DNA of 64,000 nt from Clarkia xantiana subsp. parviflora (GCA_036873135.1 JAPTYO010000010.1:5246634-5310633), one strand, 5' to 3'; positions 28,700-42,512 are shown, numbered from the stretch's first letter. Numbers and translations are program-made. Notes: generated by a model from the sequence alone, not told the origin.

Positions 28700-29075
28700 T
28701 CTACTGCTGGTGGCGAGTCATCGAAGGTTCTTTCCCACAATAGAGAGAAATATGTTCGGTTTAGACTCGTCCGCCTGCTCTTTCTGCCCCCGGGTCGAGG
28801 GTCGAATTTCGACATAGGAGCCGATTTGAAAGGGTATGCTGCCTATGTTGTCGATCATCCCTTGAACTTGTCACGTTTATCTTTCTTGTTTGCTTCTTTG
28901 ATGATAGTATTGCTGAGGGATCGCGCGCGTACTGAGGGATTTAGCGCGTGTTGAAAAGGGCGTGTGTATGCATGTTTGCTTTGCCCCCGTGCGTCTTGCT
29001 TGCTTTATCCTTGTGAATGCTCTCGTGCGTATGCATGTTTGCTTTGCCCCCGTGCGTATGCATGTTTGCGTATGC
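28700..29075. repeat. Flank with direct repeats of GTGCGTATGCATGTTTGC
   Basis: After the hAT element the DNA runs as unassigned sequence to about 28955. Then CGTGCGTATGCATGTTTGC with TTTGCCCCC occurs about three times (28960-29070). Nothing else recognised. Confidence 0.5.
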
Positions 29076-29325
29076 ATGACTTTAATTTTTTATGGTAAAA
29101 GAAATAAATTTAAATTACGTAACATAAGTTCATAAATAAATTTTCAACAAATGTTCAACTTGAATTTAAAATGCTAGAGCGACCGGGAGCTTTTCAATAG
29201 CTTTTTATTTCCCGGTCGCTCTAGCATTTTCAATTCAAGTTGAGTATTTGTTGAAAAATTATTTATGAACTTATGTTACGTAATTTAAATTTATTTCTTT
29301 TACCATAAAAAAAAATTAAAGTCAT
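29076..29325. mobile_element. 250-bp foldback element
   Basis: Arms of about 112 bp are inverted copies with only about four mismatches, around a loop of about 25 bases near 29190-29212. Ends are ATGACTTTAATTTTTTATGG and its complement. Innermost bases are GCTAGAGCGACCGGG. No coding capacity; a snap-back MITE. A transcript would form a long near-perfect hairpin suited to small RNA production. Confidence 0.85.
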
Positions 29326-29507
29326 TCTTTTTCATTAAGCTCTAATCTAATTGTATCTTCCTCGGATCGGGCTGATCACGGTCTTGTAACATCGTATGAT
29401 TTTTGTCAATCATATCATGCATCATTCTAACGAAGTCGTTGGAACAATTTTACAACATAAATTTACGCGTGGGCTGGATCTAGTATATATCATCTAATAT
29501 ATCTAAA

Positions 29508-29692
29508 CTATGTGACAGTGGTGTGGTGGTTCAGCATCTCATCCCTTAACCAGATGTCAATGGTTCAATCCCCTCTAGTGACCATGAGAATGAAAAATTG
29601 TTAATGGTCAGCACTTTACCCCTTACGGACTGACCCGGTACGGGTGCTGCCCTCCTGATGAGGCCCTAGGACCACCCCTCGGGAAAAAAAAA
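29508..29692 (+). mobile_element. tRNA-like SINE with 16-bp TSD and A tail
   Basis: ATCTAATATATCTAAA flanks both sides (29492-29507 and 29693-29708) as a perfect 16-bp duplication. The body starts with a tRNA-like head containing GTGGTTCAGC (A-box-like) and GGTTCAATCCC, a good match to the pol III B box, and ends in about nine A. Length 185 bp is normal for plant SINEs. It was mobilised by a LINE reverse transcriptase. I do not recognise the named family. Confidence 0.85.
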
Positions 29693-29708
29693 ATCTAATA
29701 TATCTAAA

Positions 29709-30707
29709 AAAAAGTATATATATTTATTTATTGTGGGCCGAGAACTCTCCTACCTAGGCTTTAATTTCTCTGCCAAATTCAACAACTGAGGGGCGGTTGG
29801 GTCAGCATGAGCTCAGCAATACGTCACTTCTAAATAAAATTTGATGGAGATACTAATTATTCTTATTAAAAAAAATTGTATTTATCGGTATCACGGTAAG
29901 TCATTAATTATAAAAGCGCTTTCATGTCTGGAAATTTTAAATTCGACAATTCTCCATTATTTCAAAACGTAAAATCGTGTGTAAATAGACAAATACTAGA
30001 ACTTAATTTATTCGTCTATAAAAACACTAGTTAAATGCATTCATTGATAATATAATATATTACAAGAAAGCCAATTTTTCTTTCTATCTCCTTTACATTT
30101 TCCCATCATTGTTTTCTAAAAAAAACTCAAAAGGTGGACTTGTGGGCCTTTTTCTGACTTCCACTAACAAATTCCAAAATTTAACAAATCAAAAGTGAGA
30201 ATTATGTTAAAGCAAAAATAATAATGTATCTCCATATACTCAAGTTGGCATACTATCCCCCACGCCTACTCCCATACTTCTCAAAATTTTAAATTCCATA
30301 AGTTACTTTATATATTCTGAAGACTTAATAATTAATGTAGGATATAACTTATCGAACTCTTATAAGAATTTGGATGAGAACTATATGATTGACTGATTAA
30401 ACAATAATAATGAGTACATAAGAATCACAACAAAACTATATATATAAAGTCACCCCTAGCACTAGCAGCTACAATCATCTCCTTATAATTTAGCACCTGT
30501 TCCAAATATCTAAACTAACCCCTACCACAAAACCATGATTATTCTTCAATTATTATTATAGTACTTTCTTAATTAATGATCATGGCTCTCCTTTGGGTGG
30601 CCATTTTTCCCTCTATATAGCACAACTAGTGATATCGTTGTGTACCCATTTACAACATCTCTAGGTCGTAAATCAACCGATGTATTGCTCTTCATTAGCC
30701 GAGCCAT
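29709..30707. other. Intergenic DNA, 3' side of the bHLH gene
   Basis: AT-rich with no gene seen. The part nearest 30707 is the probable 3' UTR and polyadenylation region of the minus-strand bHLH gene. Confidence 0.5.
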
Positions 30708-33700
30708 TCATCGGTATGTTCCTCCAAATGTAGGGTTCCAAAAGTCGATGTTAGTCTCGTGAGCGGTAACCGGAAACGTGACCGAGAGTGGTACAAGGCA
30801 CAATCCCTGGCTTCTAAGATCGTGCTCGGGTCCTCCCGGGTCAAGCTTCGATCTTTCGAACTTCTGCATATCGAAAAATAACATACAAATAAAATATTGT
30901 TAGTAGATATAGATGACAGTGATATTAGGAAATAAATATATATTAGAAAAATATTTTTTTTATATATTTATTCCGAATGGTCATACCGCCAAAGTTGGAG
31001 ACATTAAATAGTATCATCTAAACCCTAGCAAAGAAAAATGTACTTTGGGCTTGGAGTCTTGGGCATAATAAGAACTAGAAGATAAAAACCCTAGAAGCAA
31101 TTCGTCAAGCATGCAAATATCTAGGGTTTTTGCATGAATGAATGAGTTAAAGTACCTGGTGATGTTGCATGGCCACTCCAGTTTTCATGTATGGGGTGCT
31201 GAGAACCTAATAATTAAACAATGAATAAAATATAACATGTTTTAGTATTTCAACTAGAAGAAAAATGATAATTTGGAACAATGTTTTTTTTAAGAGAAGT
31301 AATATCTCACAAATTATAAGAGTTTGTAAGAGATTTATTAAGTTTCGGGAAAATTTCTTACAAAATTCAAAATTTTGTAACGAAATTTCCACACAATATT
31401 TTCGGCAATTTTTTTTGTCAGGAGTCATTCCCTTAAAAAAATTGAATATTGTTTTTGTAAGGGGTTTTAAACGTTGCATTACAAAATAAGTTATATGTCC
31501 CTTACAAATTAATAACCTACAAATGAGTAGATTTCCTGTAGTGCTCCATATGCTTCTAATTAGATGTAGTACCAGTTCTTCAACTGTTCGAAAAGTTCGA
31601 GTATATAGGTGAACATGCGGCTTAACATTCATATATATATATATATATATATCAACAATGCCACTTAAGTATGGACTGAAAAACACTTTGAAGGTTGATT
31701 ACATAAAACTTTCAATTAAAAGGCACTCACTTTATGAAATAGCATGTGAAATTTTAGACAGATTAATTGATTAACTATATTCTAAAAATCGAGTTAGTAG
31801 ATGAAGATATTGATTCATTTATATTCCAACAGAAAATGATTACGAAATGAGGAAAAATGGGTATGGTTGTGAAAACTTACATGGACTTGTTCATGGAGGA
31901 ACTTGATGTACTCTATGGCTTCAGAGAGCACTGAGGCAGTATCAGTCTGGTGAAGGAAAAATGAACAAAAGTACGTACTGTCACATTCATCACTATCAAT
32001 TTGTCTTCACTTTAGTGATAATAAACATGTTGTTTATGCATTTTTGGTAACTAATTTTTTATTTTTCCTGTCATTTGGATCGGATCCAAGCCATAATTTT
32101 CATAAGTTAGTTCAAGAGTTGAATGAAATTGAGTTGGACTTACCTTTCCATAAGGAGAAACCAATTGTTGGAGTGCAGTGATTCTGTCCCCCATCTTTTC
32201 TTTCTTCACCTAATTTATTTAAGTTTAAAAAGTAAATAACAAAAATACATACACTGCATTTTTTATATAAATATACTTTAATAATTTCTTTTTGTTATTT
32301 TTACCTTAAAAGCTGGAAGAGATTGTGTCTCATTTCGAGGTCTTTTGTTGGATCCTTCACTCCCACTTTTCTTCGTGGTACTAATTTGGTTGCTGCTATT
32401 TTGTAATAAATTCTGTCACAATAATATATAAGACGTTAATCAAAGTCCTAGCTATTACTAGATTCCAAATTAATTCCAAGAGGTTATAAAGTTTCAACCC
32501 AAATACATAGGAAAATTTAAAATGTATTTAATTACAATTTTAGACGAGTGATTAAAGGAAGTACAAACTATCATCGATTAGAAACATGTTGATGTACATT
32601 TTAAAACATAATGGTACCAAAAATTATATTTTTCAAACATATTATATGTTTTACATATTTAAAGCCTGTCTTATAAATATTATCATCGACTTTAGTCACT
32701 TAATAGCCCCTCAATATAAGTTGTTTTCAACCCAAAAGTTTCTCATTTTCATAATAAATAAGGATATACATATATGCAACTATCAAAACCCACTAACAAA
32801 AAGTAAAGCTATCAACTTGTATTTTAATTGACACAGACACAGTTCATGAAACGTTTCTAACCTGTCTGGTATTGGTTTTTATATCCTTTTCTAAAAAAAA
32901 AAAAGTAAAACCGGCCAATTGATTAATTTCTACTGAATTTAAGTTTACCTTGTTAGGTTTTTCCTCATATTTTTGTGAGGATGAGCGAGATTGAACCGGT
33001 TGAAAAATGGTGGGGCTGACGTCAGCCACAGGTGGGGCGGCACTAGACGCGTTCCAAAACGGTGCGTTGTTAGAGAACTGAAGCTGACTCGGTGGTGGCT
33101 TCTTTGTAGCCCTCAAGAATTGAGGAACTTTGGACCAATTTGGTGCCACTAATTGGTCGTCTGAACTCAAACCATAGTCTTCTATTTCATAATTGTTATT
33201 ATTTTGAACACCATTTATTTGCCTATTCTCAAACCCCATATCCTGATTTTCTGCATCCAACATTCTTTGAACCATGAAATTCTCCGGTGCGGATCTCCAT
33301 TGTTCTTGACCCGATTCAACGCCGGCTTGTTCTTGGCCATAGCTCGAGCTCCCATTTTCTTGCTGGTGATCACCGCGCCTATTCAAAGTTATAAGCATCA
33401 AAACACAGAAACCCTATGACGAAACCCAATCGAGAATTATGTGCAATAATGGATTTTAGCTCTATATGTAGATATTGTAAGGATTTGCAGTGATTTTATC
33501 AAGTTTTAATGAAAGTTCGTTACAAAGTTTATATATTATTACAACTCTTCAATTCATCGATGTGGTCTATCTAAGTCTATCCAAATCGTAACTCCCCATT
33601 AATTTGAAGTCCGACACTAAATTGGTACCACGTGTCGCCACCCTTACCGGGACTCGCCACTTTTGTGGTTTCCCAGACTTTTTGGACAGAGCCGATACAT

Positions 33701-34351
33701 GTTATTGGGAAATTAAATCTGTGGAGCAAGTCCAGACCCCATTACAAAATCCCAATGAAGTTTTCATACTAAAATCAATTGGTGATAGTAGAAGTTATCT
33801 TATTAAACTTATATAGTGTTCCAACTCTTCAAACTAACTGATGTGATACAATATACTCACATGTATTATGCATACTTAACATATATATCCATTTTTCTTT
33901 TCTCGTGGTGGCAGTAGCCATTTAATTTTTTTCGATTGTGAAAATTTTAATTTCCTTAAAACCAAACTATATATATAGATACACCATATTAATTGAGTAT
34001 ATATGCAAGAACCCTAGCTAGCTAGGGTTATATGGATGTAAAAGAGGTATATATATGAACTTACAACAAATTAGGTTGATTCCAATCCATTTGAGAAGAG
34101 AGAGCCAAGTTCATCATCTGGGGATTGGATTCAGCTCCTAACAAGTTAGAGCAGCCGCCGCTACGTTCGGCCAAATTAATTTGAGATGAAGACGAAGAAG
34201 AAGAGCGTGACTTGATGTCTGAAGCTGACGCCATGTCTGTAAGCCAACCGAAGCTCCCTATGGACGAAGTAGATGGTGGTGCAATTCCACTGTCGAACCG
34301 GTTCCTTGTCGATTCCCACCAGTTGCCGCTTGTCGTGAACTCATCGCCCAT
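30708..34351 (-). CDS. bHLH transcription factor, bHLH112/123-like
   Basis: Minus-strand exons in transcript order: 34351-34065, 33378-32949, 32412-32305, 32209-32144, 31946-31881, 31206-31156, 30863-30708 (387 aa, intact). The N-terminal half carries WW-motif-like GNWWESTRN, a serine-rich stretch and the clade motif FSNNAPFWNA. The bHLH domain spans about residues 255-320: a basic region KKSGSEGSNKRPRNE lacking the His-Glu-Arg of G-box binders, helix 1 KMGDRITALQQLVSPYGK and helix 2 TDTASVLSEAIEYIKFLHEQV. The C-terminus GLCLVPLSVTFPV..FWNPTFGGTYR is also diagnostic. Family members are nuclear, dimeric regulators linked to stress and development; the targets here are unknown. The start at 34351 (MGDEF) is the first ATG; an upstream TTG frame was ignored. 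Confidence 0.9.
31251..31543. mobile_element. CACTA-like MITE in intron 5 of the bHLH gene
   Basis: The right end read on the minus strand is CACTACAGGAAATC, close to the plant CACTA (En/Spm) terminus CACTACAAGAAA. The left end CAACTAGAAGAAAAATG is a weaker match. The inside has TTGTAAGG/TTACAAA words in both orientations. No 3-bp target duplication is evident. It does not touch the splice sites at 31207 and 31880. Confidence 0.5.
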
Positions 34352-34452
34352 TTTCTTGACAATCTGCTGCAATTTTCTTCTTCGAGTGACGTTTGTTGTT
34401 TCTCCTTGCTAGCTAGGGTTGATGAATAGATAAAGTGACCACCTTGCCTGCA

Positions 34453-34464
34453 CTATAATTTATA
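34453..34464 (-). promoter_or_regulatory. TATA box of the bHLH gene
   Basis: On the minus strand TATAAATTATAG lies about 105 bp upstream of the start codon, with a GA/CT microsatellite (34498-34522) further upstream. Both are usual in plant core promoters. Confidence 0.55.
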
Positions 34465-34522
34465 CGGAGGCTAATTGGCAACTGTCTATTCGTATGTAGA
34501 GAGAGAAAGAGAGAGAGAGAGT

Positions 34523-37500
34523 TAATCTCTTTATTAATGTGGTTGACATTTTAAGTGTGGTGTGTGGGTGATTAGAAAAGGTGAAAATCAAAACAAAAAA
34601 GTCAATTTAAAATTCAATCGGCATGATAATCTATTGGTTAAGAGCATGATCTTATGTGGTTTGATTTTAAAGTTGCGGATTTGAAACCCTTCGTATAGTG
34701 ACATCGCGGCGATCTGATTAAAATATAATGTTACGTTTGGTCCGCATATCGCATCAGCCATCAAAGGAGACGAATAGAATTAACGGATCTATCTATTGAC
34801 TATATTAGGTTGTTGGTAAGGCTTTGTTGACGAGTTTAGTGCATACATTAGTTGTTCACTAAGTCTGATTGGGAAAATCTCAGACCATGAGTACGAGAGC
34901 TCGAACGTTACGTATCAGAACTAATCTAGGATCGTCATTACTAACTAATAGAAAAAAAATGAACTCCTTTTAATGGGCAAAAAAAAATATTTGAACTTCT
35001 CTTTGTCCTCGCAAAAAAAATGGTGTTGAAAGAGAATAATAACGAAAGAGAGTTTGAAAATAAATATTGTATCATCAATTTTGAACATCGTTTTTACCTA
35101 ATTAATGTAAATTGAACGAGTGTGAATTACTTTTTAAGCTGACACTTAAGATACCCGTGAAAAAAAAAATCTTTTAAGAATTTTCCATTGATTCATGTGT
35201 TTATACAATTATTTTGAATTTTAGAGAAAGGGTTATTTGATATATATATATTGTCATGCTAGATATTATACCCTATTATTTTTATATCACTTACATTTCA
35301 TTTATGTGCCATATCATTTGTGTACATATTGTATTTATAATAAGTTAAATGAAAGTTTTCAACAAAATAATCTAGTCTATTACATAAGAAGCAACTCATT
35401 TATTAAGTTTATAAAACATTACAATAACTACTCGTACAATCAAATATAATACAAGTGTTATACTATGCAATTGATATATAACATAACAGAATTCCATTTT
35501 ATTACAGTATAGGCACCTATCAATCCGACACTAACAATTGGCTCGGTCTAATATCGACATTGTGAAAAACATCCTGTGATCGGGCTTCTTTAATAGCTCA
35601 TCATATATTTATATATATATATTCACGGTGAATAGTTTTACAAAAGTTGTTAATTAACTTGATATATATTCTTCTTTTATTTACACAATTATGTGTATAA
35701 ATAAATCATACTCAAATTAAACTCTAATATATATATATCAGTGTATTATAATATATATTATATGAATGCATGAGAGTGATACCAAAGGGTTCCACCATCC
35801 ACAACCAGAGCATTGCTTTTGGCCGAACGGCGCAAGAATTCCTTCGTCTTTCCACATATAAAGAAAACCTTTCCCATTTAATGCTTATTCCACAAATAAT
35901 TGTTATGTGGAGCGAGCAAATAATAATACATACATGTCAAAAGGGACAAACAAAAAATGGTTGCTTTATGTGTCGTGTTATATATGATATGAGATGTGGT
36001 CCTACGGGCTATATATGAAGAGCAATATATATTATAATAATAATGTTTAAATATAAGCTTATAGAATCATATCATTCAGTAGTGAAAAGAAGTTTGGTGA
36101 TAATTTTCTTTAATATTCCTTTTATTTATTTAGTTAATTATTTGAAGAAGAGTGTTATAGAATGATCGAGAAATCTATACGTATGCACTATCATCCAATG
36201 TCCTATACACTTTATTTATTAATCATAATTTAATATAATCAAACACGGAGATAATACTATTTTGAAAAATAATATATATAAATATCAAATCACTAACGTC
36301 TAAGTTTTATATCGTATTAGGGTGTATGTTCAATAATCAACTGTAAGATACTTAAATTCAACATGGTCAGAATATTTGTTAATAGATGTAGAGAATCGAA
36401 ATGTTTGAATAGAGAGACCAACCGCAACTTAGAAAAAGACCACTACATAAAATTCTCTAATTTGATATTATTATTTATGTTGAATAATAATGCATTTGAT
36501 TAATTGGGAAGCAATGATTAATCGAGTTTCATTAAGACGGATGGGTAATTAAGATAAGTTCAAGTTGACATGAGAGTCAAGTCAACGATAATTAAGGAGG
36601 TGAAACATGATGACCCAACCATTAAGTTGTCTGATTAATTTGTCTTCTTCTTCTAATAGATTGTTACGTGCCTCGTTTCTAGTTTCTAATTTTATTTATG
36701 CACTACATTTTTCTTATGTCAATAATTGTTATCTTGGTCTTCTATATATTATGCTAAATTGATAGGCAAAAGTAGAAATATATTTGACCTAATAATTAAA
36801 GTCATTATTATATCAGCCAAAAAAATCATTATTATATAATTAGAACAGAGTAAAATGACCTCTAAATTGCAATCAGTGGATTAATTTTATTACAAAATCC
36901 AATTTAAGTAGTTTTTTTCTCTAAACAATCCTTACAAAACTAAATACAGAACTACCGAGATCTGAAAACTATTTACCAAAATATCGTGAGCCCCTGTTGG
37001 TAACAGTAGCGCAATATTATTATTTTTTTGCAACTTTTTTTCTTCTTAATTTCACTTTTGGACAATTTTTTTTAAAGAAAATTTAAATATTGTTTTTAAT
37101 TTTATATAGTTTCAGGATTTAAATTTTATGTAATTTAAAGATTTAGAGTTCATATAGTTTTAAGGTGTATGTATATAATTTTATGATGATGTGTGTATGT
37201 ACTGGAGATTGTAGCTCTCATTTACTCCTTAATATAATATCAAGTTAAGTAAATCGCTGTTAGCAATAACAGTGCGAAATATTTTGATAAATACTTTTCG
37301 AACCTAAAGAGTTTTTATTTGGTTTTTATATTAGGGTTATTTATATAGAAAAAAAAATCATTTAGATAGTATCTACAAAAAAAAACAAAAAAAACAAAAA
37401 AAAAAAATACACAAAGATTCTGAATAGATTTTTTTTTTTTTTGGCCAATCTGAATTGATTTACCATCTTAGGATATTTTACTATTAGCCGATCCTGGTTA

Positions 37501-39845
37501 TACTTATAGGTGGCGGTAATTAGTAAATTAATGTCGGACAGTGCATATTGGGGGGGTTGACTCTGGACAATGGCGGTAGAGATTAGCGGAAGGTGAGTGA
37601 CGCAATGCTTATGGTGCTGACTAGAGTCAACTAACGGGACCCACTAATGGGCACGCGTGACAAACGCCACGTGGATCCCACGACACAGTCCACTGTCTGG
37701 TTTTGTCTTTTTGCATAGAGTGTCCGAACGAACCATCTTCCACCCGAATACGAACTCTCAATTATTCTCCTTTTATATAAAATTAAAATAACTAATTAGT
37801 TAATAATAATTAATAAAGCATTCCTCTTTATTCCTCCAATATTATCCGGTCACTGTCTTAATTAATTTATTTATTTATGGCATTCTAATAAAATATTGGT
37901 TAGCTTTAGGATTTGTCAATTTGTTTACCCTAAAATCCTAGTGAATAAGTAAACTCTAGAGTCTAAAGACTAAATTGAACACGTGTCAGAATTTTGGTTA
38001 ACTTAGTAAAAATTAATCTCTAACTTGGGCCCAAAAAGAGAAACTTTAATCTCTAACTCGGTAAGTTCAAATCCCGTTGATCGATCCAATGGGTGGTGTG
38101 ACTCAATCCCAAATTTTTCAATCGTAGCATTAATTTTTTTATGATATTATTATTATTATTAATATGTTTATTGTAGTGCATATCTACGGAATAATTATAC
38201 TTGATTAAATCTGTAATGTGACGTGTTGAAACTAATAATTTTGAGATTTAAAATAAATTAAGTGCTTATTGATAAAAGTTTATGATATTTCACCACGTAA
38301 CACAATAATTTATAACTTTTTAATATCTAAAAAAATTACTATCGTATTTCCTAACTTTACGTATTAAAATGACAATAATTGTTTATATGCTTCTATGGTG
38401 TACAAACTGATTGTTTCATGTGAAGATATGTACATAAAACTTCTTGATCATATACAATTATAGATATACGTACATTAACTTAAAATGCATAAATTCTTTC
38501 AATATGTATTGATTTAAAAAAAAAAATACACAAATCTACCATTTACATTAAAGTTCATAAGGTTAATGATTAGTTTTATTATAATTAAAAATATATATAT
38601 AAAATTTTTAAATTTTCAATCATAAATTTTGTTTAGTGAATTTTTTTTGTTATGAGATTTTAGAGCTGCCACCTTATATGGAGGAATTTTTCAGTGGATC
38701 GGAGCTAACAGTTGATTCCGATCTGTTGCCTTTTCACCCAATAGTAATGAAACAAGTTGTAAAAATGTACTGATATTATTGGGTGAATGAGCAACAACTC
38801 GGAGCTAATTGTTGGCTCTGTTCCACGAAGAATTTCTTTCCTATATGGGTGCCTTATTAGATCGATGTGACGTATGTTTAATGAAGGAAGTGAGGTCATG
38901 GTGAGATATGAGCTTTACAAAGATATATACAAGCTAGCTGAGCATATACTATATAGCTAGCCTAGCTAGCAAACATCTGAAGTGAAAATTTTTAAAAACA
39001 AAAACAAAAAGACAAATTGGAGAGGAGAATGTGAGAGGTGATCCCTATACTACCCTACCTCATTGGGATTGGACAGTTAACACTGAAAACGAGAACACAG
39101 GGGTATTATAAAATGTTTAATTTTCAGCTCCACGTGCGCTTGTCAACACCAACCACGTACGCCCATTCACTCATATATCATCATATGGTATGTCGACCCA
39201 TATCTCTATAGTAATACTCCCTTGTTTTGTTGTAAATAAAAAACTAACACATTTAATGTCACGTTTCCGAACTCAATCGACTATTTTCATTAGTTCAACA
39301 CAGTCTTACTAAACAAATCGTCCTCATTTGGGCTTAGGAAAAAAACAATTCATATTGAACTTTAGTAATGTTCCACTTGCTTATTAATACCAATCTCTTA
39401 TTTCCAATCAATAAGGTACACAAACATATGAAGTATTATAATTTACCACATTAATACGTGCGACATTTTTGTCGCGGCCTAGACTAGAATCGTTTTTACC
39501 CACGATAGGTGATTGGAACACCATGTGTCGATAGCCCATGTTCTGCAAACCCGATCACGGTTCCGTATCGTCTCTCTGATATCATTTTGTCACGCCCCCA
39601 AGTCCGAACGACTGTCCTACTTATCCTAACACAGGCTAATATAGACCGATGTCCTCACCTAGAAAACGAGAAATTCTTATTGAACTTTAATAGTACATAT
39701 CTTGCTTGTTAATGGTTCAAATCTCGTATTTTAATCATTGTGGTACGCACACCAGAATCGTCCTCTCTGGTCACAGTTTATAATCATCAATAAAATACAG
39801 TGTGTTATGTTTCTAATTAGGAAGTCGATGGATGAACTAAGTGTG

Positions 39846-39900
<55 letters not shown>

Positions 39901-41459
39901 CGTGTTTAATAAGTTGTTTGCTTTCCGAAAGTTGGTTTCGATAAATAGATAAGACAAATATTATCATATTCTTTTGTTTGGCTAATCAATTAGGACAAAC
40001 GTCAAACGTATATTATCTAACCCTAGCTACTAGCTAGTCCAACTTAGTGTTTTACTGACCTCCTATACAATACTACTATTTTCCCATGATATTGTTGGTG
40101 TATTCTTTCAGATAAACTCGAGCTGAATGAATTAATACGGTTAGTGGAAGACATGATTTTATTATATGTTTTCTGGCGCAAGAGCTCTATATATGATCAA
40201 TTATATAGTGTGTATCTGAATTAGGATCTTATTTACAAAAGAAGAAGACAATGAATATGGAATGAGTCTGGCGGAAAGATAAAAAATGAACGGAGGGTAT
40301 TAGAAAACGTGACATTTTTGTAGTAAATTCTATAAAGTATATGTTTGTTGGTGCTTAATTTAACTTCGTGCTAAATTTCCAACAAATATAAAAGCTCATG
40401 CTTTTGTTAGCATGACATAGATGTTTGACCTTATAAAATTTACCTTATATATATATAACTATATCATCTTCATTTCTGTTTGGGAGTCTCACTGCGGGTT
40501 GACACATGACATAGATGTTTGACCTTGTTTAATTACCCTAAATATTTTTCGGACATTCCTATCCACGCGTCATCAATTTCAGGGCCCATCATTTTCCAAG
40601 TCTAAGTGAATTTCGAGGACTTCTGTTGAATTTGACACTTCTTCTACTTAATTAATTACCGTAATGTTTTTTCCCCCTTATGTGTTCTTATTATAATATT
40701 GTTCTTGATTTCCATCTTCATTTTAATATTATCATTGTTTGAGACTAAAACTATATAATGTTATTCATTATGACTAGAACTAATAATCATCTTCCATTGG
40801 ATGTATGATGATGTCATCCATACATCATAAATTTAGGTAAATTTTGGAGTTTTATGGAATTATTATTATATTTAAATGGGTGAAGCCCTGCTCCTATATA
40901 GTCCTATAGATGTTTAGGTAAGGCGCAATATTATAGTTTAAGGTCCTCTTTCCCAATCATTACGAAATGAAAGAAGCCAAACGGTAAATTAAGTCCATGG
41001 CCTCATGTATTGTCTTTGCTAGGCATTATGCTATATGAAGAGTTTGGATTGATGTAACACTAACACGTGAGATGTAATATCAAATTATTAATATTAATAT
41101 TAGTTGATTGACAAACCGAACAATATAATATGCACTGTGATTTAAAATCCATTGTAATATGAAATTACGTTCAAATCTCATTCATTGTTGTTGCATCTTG
41201 ATGATCCAGGTTGCACCCATGCTCACACGTCAACGCCTGCACGAAGGATAGACCGGATCGTTACCACTTACCAGTAATCCCACTCTAAAACTCAAGTCAG
41301 TATATTATAAAGAGAGATATGAATAGCTTAAAATAGAGAAAGAAAGCTTTCTTACAAATGAATAGATAGAGAGGAGGTATTTAATTATTTATAGTTTGGA
41401 GAGAGTTAAGATTTTAACTATGGTTACCTCTAGTATAACTACGGTTAACCTATGCTTGG
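34523..41459. other. AT-rich intergenic DNA, no gene seen
   Basis: Nearly 7 kb without a protein gene I can support. Small items: a weak SINE-like tRNA head (34628-34690, GGATTTGAAACCC as B-box-like); a G-box CCACGTGG at about 37667-37674 beside CACGCGTG, looking like a cis-regulatory segment; dispersed-repeat debris at 39240-39720; and a TA microsatellite at 39848-39898. Open frames here are short and AT-driven. Confidence 0.5.
39848..39898. repeat. (TA)n microsatellite
   Basis: About 25 uninterrupted TA units. Confidence 0.95.
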
Positions 41460-42450
41460 CCGGTGACCTTCCTCAAAGATTGGTTGATGACCTTGCATAG
41501 CGGCTTGGACAATAATTTATCTTACTACTTAGGCAAGTATCATAAGCTAAGGAGGAAAATTATAGATATTTTCATCTTACTACCTTCCTCAAAGACTTTG
41601 GAAAATTATAGATATTTTCTTAGGATTAAAGTTTATGAATCCAAGTTTAAAAAAAAAGTATATATGAATCCTCTTCATGAATTTTCTTAAATCAAATGAA
41701 ATATACTCTTGAGGTTTTAATTAAGGTTAGATTATTAGCTTTAGCAACTAAAGGATATGATGAATTTTTTTAATTTGCATAAATATGATGTATTAATTTG
41801 TGATCCACAAAATTATCGAAAGTTGGTTGAAAAGTTGATTTATCTTAGTATAATTAGATTAGACATTGCTTTTTTCGGTCCATCGTCTTAGTCAATGTAT
41901 GTAAGCACCTAAACAATTTCATTTGGATTCTGTTTAATTTATCCTGTACTTAAGTACCTTAAACAACAACCTGGATTGAGTCTTTTAGACGGTGAGAGTA
42001 ATTTTGATATTATTTTATCATTCAGACTCTGATTTGGTTACTTTATCTAGAAACTAAATTATTTTGTTTCAGGATATTGTTTTAAAATTGAGTCATCTTT
42101 GGTATATTAGAAGGTAAAGAAACAAGATGTAGTGTCCACCTCTTTAGCAGAGACTGAATATAAAAGCATGCGTCATGTTGGTGCTGAAAAATATAGTTTT
42201 GAGGTTTATTGGAGGAATATGGCTATGTTGTGAAAATAAAGTTACTTTGAAAATTGCAGCTAATTCTATGTATCGTGATGCACTAAAAACGTTGAAATTG
42301 AACACCCTTTTATTTGAAATTTGATTAATGCAGGTATTCTACAAACAAGTTATATATGTTCAATCCAAAGAACAACTCGTAGATGTTTTTACTATAGCCT
42401 TGCCAGTTAATCGGCATCGTTATTTGCTGAGAAATTTGGATTTACGTGAT
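41460..42450 (+). pseudogene. Ty1/copia RT-RNase H remnant
   Basis: Broken frames match the end of copia pol in the right order: TLENYRYFLRIKVYES (end of the reverse transcriptase), DPQNYRKLVEKLIYLSIIRLDIAF, VLKYLKQQPGLSLL, KKQDVVSTSLAETEYKSM (RNase H), and QSKEQLVDVFTIALPVNRHRYLLRNLDL. Several stops and frameshifts separate them. No LTRs were found beside it. The remnant ends about 260 bp before the WD40 gene's start codon. Confidence 0.8.
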
Positions 42451-42512
42451 ATTTACTTCACTTCTGTTTATTATTTTATTAATAAAAAAGACGTCACTCC
42501 TCGTTTCTTAGT

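Noticed and set aside
28509..28954. Open frames of about 100 codons across the hAT element
   Set aside because: They cross the element's inverted repeats and boundary, and consist of CCGGTTC-word translations.
31207..31686. 159-codon minus-strand open frame in the bHLH gene region
   Set aside because: It covers the CACTA-like element and intron sequence, and joins no bHLH domain.
34628..34690. A second SINE or tRNA gene
   Set aside because: Only a loose B-box-like GGATTTGAAACCC and GGTTAAGAGC are present; no cloverleaf, tail or target duplication was found.
35770..36018. 82-codon open frame on the + strand
   Set aside because: No recognisable domain, no exon neighbours and ordinary AT-rich context.
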